From a bacterium (GTDB lineage Bacteria; JAHJDO01), in the NCBI GenBank assembly GCA_018812485.1, contig JAHJDO010000036.1, forward strand, positions 1 through 41,995: a DNA stretch of 41,995 nt, written 5' to 3'. Below the pieces are notes generated by a model. The model worked only from the letters and a program-made list of their open reading frames with translations. It did no database searches and was not told where the DNA came from. Every line of letters starts with the position of its first letter. Positions within the stretch are counted from its first letter, which is position 1. Positions 16,765-24,597 of this stretch are shown here, one piece after another. The position numbers were made by a program, and so were the translations under genes.

Positions 16765-17668
16765 AATATATTCTATTCTTAATTGATCCTATTAACATGC
16801 CGATTTTTTGTCCCATAAATGCAATGAGATCAAGAAACTTTTTTCTCATTCTATGTTTTTTTTCTTCCTTTTCACAAAAACTTAATTCTAATCTTATGAT
16901 TTTTCCTATCATATGAATTAGCACATAAAGATCCTTCATGGTTTCTCTGAATTTCCTCTTAGGTCTACTTCGTCTATATTTTTTATACAGTAAAGTTTCT
17001 CCTATCCCCCACTTAACCCTCTGTTTAAACATTGATTTAATTGTTGATCTGTGCTTATGCAAAACTACTGCATCAGGAATAAATTTTATTTTATAATTCG
17101 TATTAAGCTGCATTCTCCAGGCCAAATCACCATCGCCACCGGATACCCACTTTTTTTCAAAATACCCTATGTTTTCAAAAACTATTTTTCTATAAAATGT
17201 ATTTGCAGTTTGAGGATAAGGTAAAAAGTTATGATTCAATGTAACATCTTGAGAAAGTGTATTTTCTTTAATTAAATATTCTTCTACATAGTTTTTAGGT
17301 TTGGTACCTTTTATTATGCCAGCTACGCATCCCGTATTATCTTTTTTAAAGGCGCCTGCACCTACCCTTATCCAATTCTTAAATGCTATGCAATCAGCAT
17401 CTATAAAAGCCAATATTTCTCCTTTGGCATAACGTATTCCTTCATTGCGGGCAGCATAAGACGTACGAATTTTATCTTCCACTATATACCTGACAGGATA
17501 CCTTCTGATGATCTGTGCTGTCTTATCTCTAGAATTGTTATCCACTACAATTAATTCATATTTATCTCTAGGATAATCCTGGTCTAAAAGCGACTCAATG
17601 CAGCCTTCGATTATCTTTTCGCCATTATACACAGGGACAATTACTGAAACAAAAGGCAAATTATTCAT
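16757..17668 (-). CDS. GT2 glycosyltransferase
   Basis: The 303-residue protein opens FVSVIVPVYNGEKIIEGCI and has VVDNNSRDKTAQII, AFIDADCIAFKNW, TANTFYRKIVFENIGYF and SGGDGDLAWRM in the acceptor position (GDGD rather than ED). Its first 60 residues closely match the GT2 at 13982-14911, pointing to duplication. The tail is basic (KEEKKHRMRKKF). The start forms a TAATG junction with the asparagine-synthase homologue upstream (one shared base, 17668). Confidence 0.87.
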   Translation of the reverse strand: MNNLPFVSVIVPVYNGEKIIEGCIESLLDQDYPRDKYELIVVDNNSRDKTAQIIRRYPVRYIVEDKIRTSYAARNEGIRYAKGEILAFIDADCIAFKNWIRVGAGAFKKDNTGCVAGIIKGTKPKNYVEEYLIKENTLSQDVTLNHNFLPYPQTANTFYRKIVFENIGYFEKKWVSGGDGDLAWRMQLNTNYKIKFIPDAVVLHKHRSTIKSMFKQRVKWGIGETLLYKKYRRSRPKRKFRETMKDLYVLIHMIGKIIRLELSFCEKEEKKHRMRKKFLDLIAFMGQKIGMLIGSIKNRIYYV

Positions 17669-19452
17669 TATAGATTGCCTCTATCTTTATAAAAGACTTT
17701 GCTCTCTCCATCTAAAAAAAATCTATTCCAAAGTTCAAATGTTAGTAAAACGCCTATCTGGATCTCGTAATTCGATTTACCTTGAAAATGTTCATTCAAT
17801 AATTTCTCAACTTCTTGATAATTAAACATTTGTCTGTTTTTAAATCTTTGGCTTAATAATATAGAACTCACAAAATCTTTCAAAATAGTTCTATACCATT
17901 TTTCATAATTGCATGTTTTTTTAGAAACTATTCTCATTTTATCCTTTAACAATTCCAACCTCCAATGAATTGCCTTTTCGAATCTATTCGCGTTTAAAGA
18001 AAGTCCTTTGCCTTGCTGGCGAATTTTGGCCATGCTGGAAAAATATTTAACAAGTAATTTTTTACAAATAATATCATTTGTTTTGAGTTTTTCTGGCATT
18101 TGTATACAAAAATCCATGTAATCATAATCAGTAAATGGCATTCTTGTCTCTAAAAAATTTCTCATAATAATCTTTCCATAATTAATGAAACGTCTTTGTC
18201 GCTGTGTAAGGTTTAAATAATTCAAAGGATTGTGTTTTTCTTTGATCTTTATATCTTGCCATAATGCAAAAAACTTATCTTTCCCAAGTTCTATTTCCTT
18301 ATTTAAATCTTTGGAAAATATCCTTCTTCGTAAATCCTCTTTAAACGTATCGAAAGAAGAAAACACAACCGATTTATCCTTACCTTGACAGTGAGTATAC
18401 ATACTACGAGGTAAAACGCCACCCAAATAACCGTCTAAAGCAATATCAACATGTTGCTTCATTTCGTCACTAATATTAAGGATATTGTAATGATTGCAAC
18501 TAACTAGACCATCGCAATAAAAAACGCCTCTTCTTATAAAGTCTATGAGGTATTCATATTTTATTCGCACATAATGATGTAAAGATTTTATTTTCTTACT
18601 AATTTGTTTAGCATATCTTTCATCTTCGCTACCTTTCTCTCCAAAGGTAAAAGTATATAATGGGCGCTCTTTCTTTTCCATAATCGCTAGTATTATTCTA
18701 GAATCCAAACCGCCACTTAATGGAATACCAACTTTTAACTCGTCTTTTGTCATTCTTTTAACAGCCTGATTTGTAATTTCTTTGAACTTAAAGAGATAAT
18801 CATTCTCTGAATAAAAACTATCTTCTTTAAAATTGAAATCCCAGTATCTTTTGAAATTCAAATTATTTTCATCTAAGCTTAATACTACTGTGCTTGCATA
18901 GGGAAATATATTTATACCTGCTACTAATGTTTTATCCCCTAAAACATATTCGTAAGAAAAAAAGTCAACGACTCCTTTTATGTTGAGTTTTTTCTCAAAA
19001 TCTGGGTCAGATATAATAGCTTTGATCTCCGAAGCAAAAAATATTTTATTTTTATACTGCGCATAGTAAAGCGGCCTCAGTCCCATCCTATCATTCATAA
19101 TAGACAAATTTTTCTGTTTCTTATTCCAAATTATTAAAGTAAAATTTCCATTTATAAAGTTCACTAATCCTTCGCCTTTTTCTCTAAATAATCTTAACAA
19201 TTTATCCATTGTTGTCTTGCCTTCTACGCTTCCAGACCAAGAAAATATCTCTCCATCCAAAACCAATATAACATCCTCGTGTTCTAACCAAAATTCATCT
19301 TTTCTTTTAAATGGTAGCTCAAAACATCCTAGTAATAGATTCTTGTCTCGATAAACATTCTTTTGCCACTCAGTATTGTAGTCTAGCGAATTTATAGCTA
19401 ATTCTTCTGTGTTGCTATTATAATTATTTAATAAACAAAATAACTTTGCCAT
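17668..19452 (-). CDS. Asparagine-synthase homologue lacking the glutaminase nucleophile
   Basis: The 594-residue protein has both AsnB-type domains. The N-terminal Ntn-hydrolase domain keeps the fold markers DRMGLRPLYYAQY (121-133) and FASEIKAI (139-146), but begins MAKLFC instead of MCG: the catalytic Cys2 of class II glutamine amidotransferases is absent, so it should not hydrolyse glutamine in the normal way. The synthetase domain has an intact PP-loop, PLSGGLDSR (244-252), and KMTxxE-like C-terminal features, so ATP-dependent adenylation looks possible. Free ammonia, or an amine acceptor as in beta-lactam-synthetase-type homologues, are alternatives. In a glycan locus, amidation of a uronic acid is a plausible role, perhaps with the complete AsnB homologue at 28188-30020. 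It follows the methyltransferase by four bases. Confidence 0.83.
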   Translation of the reverse strand: MAKLFCLLNNYNSNTEELAINSLDYNTEWQKNVYRDKNLLLGCFELPFKRKDEFWLEHEDVILVLDGEIFSWSGSVEGKTTMDKLLRLFREKGEGLVNFINGNFTLIIWNKKQKNLSIMNDRMGLRPLYYAQYKNKIFFASEIKAIISDPDFEKKLNIKGVVDFFSYEYVLGDKTLVAGINIFPYASTVVLSLDENNLNFKRYWDFNFKEDSFYSENDYLFKFKEITNQAVKRMTKDELKVGIPLSGGLDSRIILAIMEKKERPLYTFTFGEKGSEDERYAKQISKKIKSLHHYVRIKYEYLIDFIRRGVFYCDGLVSCNHYNILNISDEMKQHVDIALDGYLGGVLPRSMYTHCQGKDKSVVFSSFDTFKEDLRRRIFSKDLNKEIELGKDKFFALWQDIKIKEKHNPLNYLNLTQRQRRFINYGKIIMRNFLETRMPFTDYDYMDFCIQMPEKLKTNDIICKKLLVKYFSSMAKIRQQGKGLSLNANRFEKAIHWRLELLKDKMRIVSKKTCNYEKWYRTILKDFVSSILLSQRFKNRQMFNYQEVEKLLNEHFQGKSNYEIQIGVLLTFELWNRFFLDGESKVFYKDRGNL

Positions 19453-19456
19453 TATT

Positions 19457-20227
19457 TTACCTGTTAAACTCCTTCCTCAGCACAACCAAATTAAGATTAC
19501 TATTTTTTTCAGACAAAAACATTCCATCTAAAATATAATAAATTGGTGCAAGGAAGTTATCTATTAGTAAGCCTACTTTACGTAATACTCTATTTTTAAA
19601 TTTTCCAAATATTAATCGATTAAGGAAACAATAAAGCGGATATACTCCTACAATTCTGACATTATTCATCTTTAAAATATCCTCATAAATATCTTTGCTA
19701 CGCAACTTCACATGACTGGCAATATCCATGTCTTGAGACCCGAATGAGTCTGTAATAAAAATAAAACCATTAGCGCCAGATAAGCTGGAAATGTTTGCAA
19801 GTGCTTGTCCAAAAGCTTTATCGTCTGTGATGTGATACAAGACATCAAAAACATTCAAAATATCAAATTTCTGGCTAGCATTTAGCATTAACGAAGATGA
19901 AGAAATATCTTTCTGGAAAAAACGATAGTTTGGATATTTTCTCTTCAAGTTCCCAATACTGATAGCAGTAATATCAAAACCAGTAATACTTTTTGCTTTT
20001 TTGGAATGATAAAAATTTACGAAAAACCCAGTACCACACCCAATATCACAAACTGTTTTATGAAAAATCTCGATGCCATGTAATAATAAAGCTTTTTTAA
20101 GTGCTCGCAATTTTGCTTTATAGAGAAAATTGTTATAATGCTTACTAAAACTAATATGACCTACTCTTGATAGATCAAATCCTTCTGATAATCGCTTTTC
20201 CCAATAATTTTTAGCATTATATTTCAT
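19457..20227 (-). CDS. Class I SAM-dependent methyltransferase
   Basis: The 256-residue protein begins MKYNAKNYWEKRL and has the SAM-binding motif I VCDIGCGTGFF (59-69), an acidic end of beta-2 (ITGFDI) and 'FDILNVFDVLYHI' as motif IV region. This is the UbiE/COQ5-like layout common in glycan loci, where it may O-methylate a sugar. An AGGAG lies about ten bases ahead of the ATG. Its start follows the largest gap in the window (20228-20307). Confidence 0.82.
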   Translation of the reverse strand: MKYNAKNYWEKRLSEGFDLSRVGHISFSKHYNNFLYKAKLRALKKALLLHGIEIFHKTVCDIGCGTGFFVNFYHSKKAKSITGFDITAISIGNLKRKYPNYRFFQKDISSSSLMLNASQKFDILNVFDVLYHITDDKAFGQALANISSLSGANGFIFITDSFGSQDMDIASHVKLRSKDIYEDILKMNNVRIVGVYPLYCFLNRLIFGKFKNRVLRKVGLLIDNFLAPIYYILDGMFLSEKNSNLNLVVLRKEFNR

Positions 20228-20307
20228 ATTTATTTTTCTCCTTTATATTTTAAATATTGCCTTAACGAAATTATTAATTTAGAAAAAATAAATGACTATA
20301 GTCTCAT
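20228..20307. other. Largest gene-free gap (80 bases)
   Basis: The AT-rich gap holds the ribosome-binding site of the methyltransferase gene and a 10-base palindrome, GACTATAGTC (20294-20303). I see no convincing -35/-10 pair or terminator, although an AT-rich stretch could act as a weak internal promoter. Confidence 0.4.
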
Positions 20308-21537
20308 CTATCCTTTTCTCTTATCTATGCAATGTTTATATATATCAACCAATCTTTTATTTAACTTTCTTATATTAAATTTTTCAGCAACAAGTTTTTG
20401 GCCATGCTTCCCCATTTTTAAACAAATCTCTCGATCTCGAATAAGATATTCTAATTTGCTTGTTAAGCTATCAATATCTCTTTCGGCAACAAGAAAACCA
20501 GTCTCACCATCTTTTACTAATTCAGGTATACCACTATGATAAGTAGAAACAACAGGCAATCCAAAACCTTGTGCCTCCATTAAAGATACAGGTATGCCTT
20601 CCATATCGCCATCTGCTGAAGTTACACATGGAAGAACAAAAATATCAGCAGAATCCATTGACTCCCGAACTTCTTTTTTAGTTCTCCACCCTAGCAGCTT
20701 TATGTGTTCGTTCATACTGAGACTATTAAGCATTAACTCAATTCTCTCTCTCAAAGGTCCATCTCCAACAATAATATATTCCATATTAGCGTAATTATTC
20801 ATAAGATTTTTAGAAGCAAGGATAGCAAATTCGATTCCCTTTTTTTCTACTAGCCTTGCTACTGTTATTATTTTAATTTTATTATAAGAGTTTGGTTTAT
20901 TTTTTTTAAGCGCAACATCTTCTACAAGTATACCTGCGTGATGAACTATTATTTTGTCTATAGAGCAGCCTAAATCTAATAAGCACCTTTTCCAATATTC
21001 GCTAACAGGCAGAAAAAGATCTCCTTTCTCAAACAAGGGTCTGTACACATTTTTACCATGCTCATTTATAAATAAGGATAGGTCATAGCCATGGAAAGAT
21101 GTGACAAGTTTTATATCAAAAACCTCCTTTAAAAATAAAATCTTCAATGCATTTGAACCAAAATGACAATGAATAATGTCATATTTTTTCTCAAAAAAGG
21201 GCCTGCATTTAAATAAATTATTGATTGCATGATATCTTCCATATTTCTTAAAATTCAAGCATCTTTTTATCGCAAATGGATTTTTATGAAAATTCCTAAT
21301 TATTATAAACAATGCCCCCGTTAATCTCTCGCTCCTCTTCTTGGGACTATAAAAATAATGCACTTTATCTAAAAGATTGTACGTAATAATTTCTTCATGA
21401 ACCTTACAATTGTATTCTTTTTTTTCAAAAGCAAAAATATCGACTTCATGGCCCAAATCGATCAAGCCTGTTATCTGATTCAGGATAAATGTTTCAGACA
21501 TACTCGGGAAATGTCCTACAATAAAAGCTATTTTCAT
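20308..21537 (-). CDS. GT4 glycosyltransferase, WcaL/AmsK-like
   Basis: I choose the ATG at 21537, which makes an ATGA junction with the upstream stop and has GGAGG seven bases ahead; a TTG two codons earlier (21543) is less likely. The 409-residue protein opens KIAFIVGHFPSMSETFILNQ, a typical WcaL/AmsK start. It continues with CHFGSNA, SFHGYDLS, VHHAGILVED, IITVARLVEKKGIEF, YIIVGDGPLRERIE and ADGDMEGIPVSLMEAQGFGLP, which contains the Glu pair. In colanic acid and amylovoran loci such enzymes add a hexose to a lipid-linked repeat unit at the cytoplasmic face. The family call is firm. Confidence 0.9.
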   Translation of the reverse strand: MKIAFIVGHFPSMSETFILNQITGLIDLGHEVDIFAFEKKEYNCKVHEEIITYNLLDKVHYFYSPKKRSERLTGALFIIIRNFHKNPFAIKRCLNFKKYGRYHAINNLFKCRPFFEKKYDIIHCHFGSNALKILFLKEVFDIKLVTSFHGYDLSLFINEHGKNVYRPLFEKGDLFLPVSEYWKRCLLDLGCSIDKIIVHHAGILVEDVALKKNKPNSYNKIKIITVARLVEKKGIEFAILASKNLMNNYANMEYIIVGDGPLRERIELMLNSLSMNEHIKLLGWRTKKEVRESMDSADIFVLPCVTSADGDMEGIPVSLMEAQGFGLPVVSTYHSGIPELVKDGETGFLVAERDIDSLTSKLEYLIRDREICLKMGKHGQKLVAEKFNIRKLNKRLVDIYKHCIDKRKG

Positions 21538-22304
21538 ATACAAACCTCCATCATTTTTGATAATCTCTTCTTCTGTCGCTGCAAAATTATTTTGGAAGAG
21601 AATAACAAATTCCTGCGAATAGGTCTATTTGAACACACAAAAATAAACCTTGCCTTGTCCCCCCATGCCCTAGCTATCCCCACTGGTACAATATTAGAAA
21701 AATCAGTATTATCATGTAAAAGTTTCGAAATCCATTCCAAATGACACAATTCATCTCCTTTCACTTCTATCGCGGAATTACCTGTATTACAACCAAGTTC
21801 AAAAACAAGATACTTTGTGCGCTTAGATACTTCCCGTAATAGTCGACACCCCATTTCTAAATCTATATTTCCCCTAGTAATCCACTGAAATACACTAAGC
21901 ATAAGTGTTAAATCATAATACTTATCACGTTTTACAATTAATTCATCCGTAACAGTCTCACCCGACCAATTTACATTAAAATTAAAAAGATTTGAAATTT
22001 TTCTGCCAAGCTCTAAATATCGTTTATTGTTTTCAAAGGCGTCTACTGATATTCCTAATTTGGATAGTTGATATGTATAAAATCCTGCATTTGCGCCAAC
22101 ATCTAATACTACTTTAACCTCTTTCTTAATATCAAAAGAATTGGAAATAAGCTTCCATTTATGAAAAGCTGACTCTCTATTGCTGGATGTTTTTAAGTGT
22201 TCCAACCCTTCCAAAGGTATTGGGTGATAGACCAGTGCAGATCCTGCTATTGGATCTTTCTCTAGCGACTCTACTATATTTTCGATCTGAGCTTTCCTAT
22301 TCAT
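21534..22304 (-). CDS. SAM-dependent methyltransferase-like protein
   Basis: The ATG at 22304 overlaps the upstream stop as ATGA and has GGAGG five bases ahead, so I prefer it to the TTG at 22316. The 256-residue protein has SAM motif I VVLDVGANAGFYTY (65-78), an acidic 'AFENN' after strand 2 and 'YDLTLMLSVFQWI' in the motif IV position. This resembles FkbM-type or 'hypothetical methyltransferase' families of glycan loci. It always-adjacent partner here is the unknown 231-residue protein upstream, which may share its substrate. The fold is fairly sure, the target unknown. Confidence 0.75.
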   Translation of the reverse strand: MNRKAQIENIVESLEKDPIAGSALVYHPIPLEGLEHLKTSSNRESAFHKWKLISNSFDIKKEVKVVLDVGANAGFYTYQLSKLGISVDAFENNKRYLELGRKISNLFNFNVNWSGETVTDELIVKRDKYYDLTLMLSVFQWITRGNIDLEMGCRLLREVSKRTKYLVFELGCNTGNSAIEVKGDELCHLEWISKLLHDNTDFSNIVPVGIARAWGDKARFIFVCSNRPIRRNLLFSSKIILQRQKKRLSKMMEVCI

Positions 22305-22996
22305 ACTATCCTCCAATTTCTTTTAAATTGACGACAATCAGGCAGAAATAACTTGATTATATTTTTATGAATAAAATACTCGTGGTTTTGTCCTGCGATC
22401 ATCTCAAACATTGGTGTAAATCTCTCCAAAATAAGTGGACTAACAATTCTTGCAAAACAATCAGTAATACCTAAAATTCCCATAACTGCAATCTTATGTT
22501 TCCCATCAAACACCCACCATCGCTCATCAGGACTTTTGAAAATTGTTATCGGTAGTGTTTTACCTAAAAAAATTTCTTTTTTGCACTTTTCAAACATTGA
22601 CTGCATATAATTAACTGAGAGATACACTCCCCTTCTTAAATCCAATCTCCCGCTTAGGGCACGTATATAATATTCGGAATTTCGTACATCATCTCTTCTC
22701 TCAAACATATGCATCAATTCAATATATGGGCTATTCAAAATTGGTATACCTGTAAGAGTATACTTGTCATTGAGGAAGTCGGGATTGACTCTTAATGTCT
22801 TGATGTCTACTCCGAGTTCCGATAGCTTTCCTGCTTTAATTATATATTTCCTAATAACAGCGTCTTGATCAGATCCTCTAGAAAAAGGAGGTAGACCTAG
22901 ATATTTCACACCATGTTTCTGAACAAAAAAGAAAGTCTTCTTAAAGAAACGAAGTCTTTTATTTAAAGTTTTCAAAATTAATTCTTTTCCCTTCAC
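22301..22996 (-). CDS. Unknown protein with a ParB-like DGKHKIA motif
   Basis: I do not recognise this 231-residue protein as a whole. It starts with a strongly basic segment (KGKELILKTLNKRLRFFKK) and has no signal peptide or membrane helix. Residues ~148-172 read LPITIFKSPDERW then WVFDGKHKIAVMGILG, recalling the 'dG.HR..A' nucleotide-binding motif of the ParB/sulfiredoxin fold; H167 with K166/K168 would be the candidate phosphate-binding site. ParB-like folds bind CTP or ATP, and related proteins occur near polysaccharide and methyltransferase genes. It is coupled (ATGA) to the methyltransferase downstream, so joint action on a nucleotide-activated or phosphorylated sugar is a possible role. 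Confidence 0.6.
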   Translation of the reverse strand: MKGKELILKTLNKRLRFFKKTFFFVQKHGVKYLGLPPFSRGSDQDAVIRKYIIKAGKLSELGVDIKTLRVNPDFLNDKYTLTGIPILNSPYIELMHMFERRDDVRNSEYYIRALSGRLDLRRGVYLSVNYMQSMFEKCKKEIFLGKTLPITIFKSPDERWWVFDGKHKIAVMGILGITDCFARIVSPLILERFTPMFEMIAGQNHEYFIHKNIIKLFLPDCRQFKRNWRIV

Positions 22997-23007
22997 AATA
23001 AAACTCC

Positions 23008-24597
23008 TTATATTTTAATAAGGGTCAAATCATTTCTCTCGGCAACAATACCTCCTAACTTTTTTATATCATTGGCCGCTTCTTTATCAACAAATTCGGG
23101 ATTCAGTAAGATATAAGAAACATTGTATTTCGATAATAATCCTCTTCTTGTTTCTTCAGAAGCATCTTCTTCAAAGAAAGCTATATTATCTATGCGTCTT
23201 TGAAGGCTATCTTCTATCAAAGGATTATCGTGTCCTTTAAGTAACGATACTACCTTTCCACTAAAGGTAGGCAATATCCACGATGTTTTTGGATCGCTCA
23301 TAACAACTTCATATGTCCCTATTTTATCTTTTAAAAAAAAGAATTTATTAACTAAACTTGGCCTTTCAGACTTGTGAAATACAATCTTATTGCCCCTTAG
23401 AGAAACAAAATCTGAGAGATATTCTTTTTTTGTTAAATTCAAATTGTAAGCCACTGCACAGATCGAAATTACTATAAAAAACGACTTGACTAAGTCCTGC
23501 TCTGTTCTGTAGAACATTGTCTGTTTTAGAGACCTTAACGAAAAAAGTTTCCATTGTCTGAATTTATAGGCAATAGCTAGATGTAAATAAAACGCTGTAA
23601 AAAATATAAAACGGCCACCAAAGGGTATCGGAAAATAATACGATATAATATAGACAGCTGAACAAGACAAAAAACAATAGGTAATAAACCAATTTTTTTT
23701 CTGTATAATAAAATTCCAAATAAAAAATATTCCCAACAACATTGGGCCTAAGCCAATAATTGCTAGTTTGGAATGAAGTGGGTGCAAAGTATGCAATAAA
23801 TTCCCTACCTGTTGCGTAGCACCAGAAGAACGTGTTGTAGAAAAGAACAACTTATACATGGAGAAATATGGCCATAAAAAACAAAAGGTTACAGACAAAA
23901 ATGGCAATAATATAACTAAAATCCGTTCTTTAAGACTTGGCCTCTTTTCAATGATAGCTAAAACTATAGTTGTCAAAAATAATAGAGTTGCAGTTGGTGG
24001 ATGACATAGAAATGTCACAAAACTCAAAAGAATGGACAAAAAATAATATCCCATCTTATGCAATCTAAGATATCTGACAATAAAATACACCCCCCATAGA
24101 AAACATGCAAAAGAAAAAGCAGAGGGATATGATAAATTATAAATCAAGGTTCTAAACTGATATGAATTACTCCATGGAAATATCCCACCCCAAAAGAATA
24201 ACATTACTATTAGCATATAAAACGGCAATTTTTTGTCTTTGAAATACTCCCTGATAAAATAATACAGCCCTGTCAAAAACATGAGAATATTAGCAATACT
24301 CGCCAATGCCATAGTTTTAAAAACATCGGATCCCGATATTTTTTTAAAAACCGCCCAGAATAATAGATAAATTGTGTATCTTGGAGAAGCTACAGTAGAA
24401 TTTATATGTGGGTTCTTAGGTGTAATAAGATTACTAGACAATTCTTTCAAACTAGCTGTATGTTCCCAAAAATCTCTTGTATATTTAAGATAAGGGTAAT
24501 TAAAAGAAGTCATACTAAAAAAGATTAATATAACAGCCGCAAGTATCCAATAGTTAAAATCCATTTTTTTAGACTTGGTCGATGTGCTATTTAACAT
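23008..24597 (-). CDS. Polytopic membrane protein, GT-C-like
   Basis: The 529-residue protein has roughly 9-11 hydrophobic helices and a soluble C-terminal ~130 residues. After the first helix a loop with YLKYTRDFWEHTASLK carries acidic residues where GT-C transferases (PMT/ArnT/GT39-like, lipid-phosphate sugar donors) have their catalytic Asp. I cannot see a further family signature, so a polymerase-like or unknown membrane role stays open. The ATG at 24597 lies inside the upstream gene with GGAGG four bases ahead. If GT-C, it would act on the periplasmic side using a polyprenyl-phosphate sugar. Confidence 0.6.
   Translation of the reverse strand: MLNSTSTKSKKMDFNYWILAAVILIFFSMTSFNYPYLKYTRDFWEHTASLKELSSNLITPKNPHINSTVASPRYTIYLLFWAVFKKISGSDVFKTMALASIANILMFLTGLYYFIREYFKDKKLPFYMLIVMLFFWGGIFPWSNSYQFRTLIYNLSYPSAFSFACFLWGVYFIVRYLRLHKMGYYFLSILLSFVTFLCHPPTATLLFLTTIVLAIIEKRPSLKERILVILLPFLSVTFCFLWPYFSMYKLFFSTTRSSGATQQVGNLLHTLHPLHSKLAIIGLGPMLLGIFFIWNFIIQKKNWFITYCFLSCSAVYIISYYFPIPFGGRFIFFTAFYLHLAIAYKFRQWKLFSLRSLKQTMFYRTEQDLVKSFFIVISICAVAYNLNLTKKEYLSDFVSLRGNKIVFHKSERPSLVNKFFFLKDKIGTYEVVMSDPKTSWILPTFSGKVVSLLKGHDNPLIEDSLQRRIDNIAFFEEDASEETRRGLLSKYNVSYILLNPEFVDKEAANDIKKLGGIVAERNDLTLIKI

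Noticed and set aside
20294-20303. GACTATAGTC palindrome as a terminator
   Set aside because: Five-base arms with no loop and low GC; too weak for a terminator, and genes continue on the same strand.
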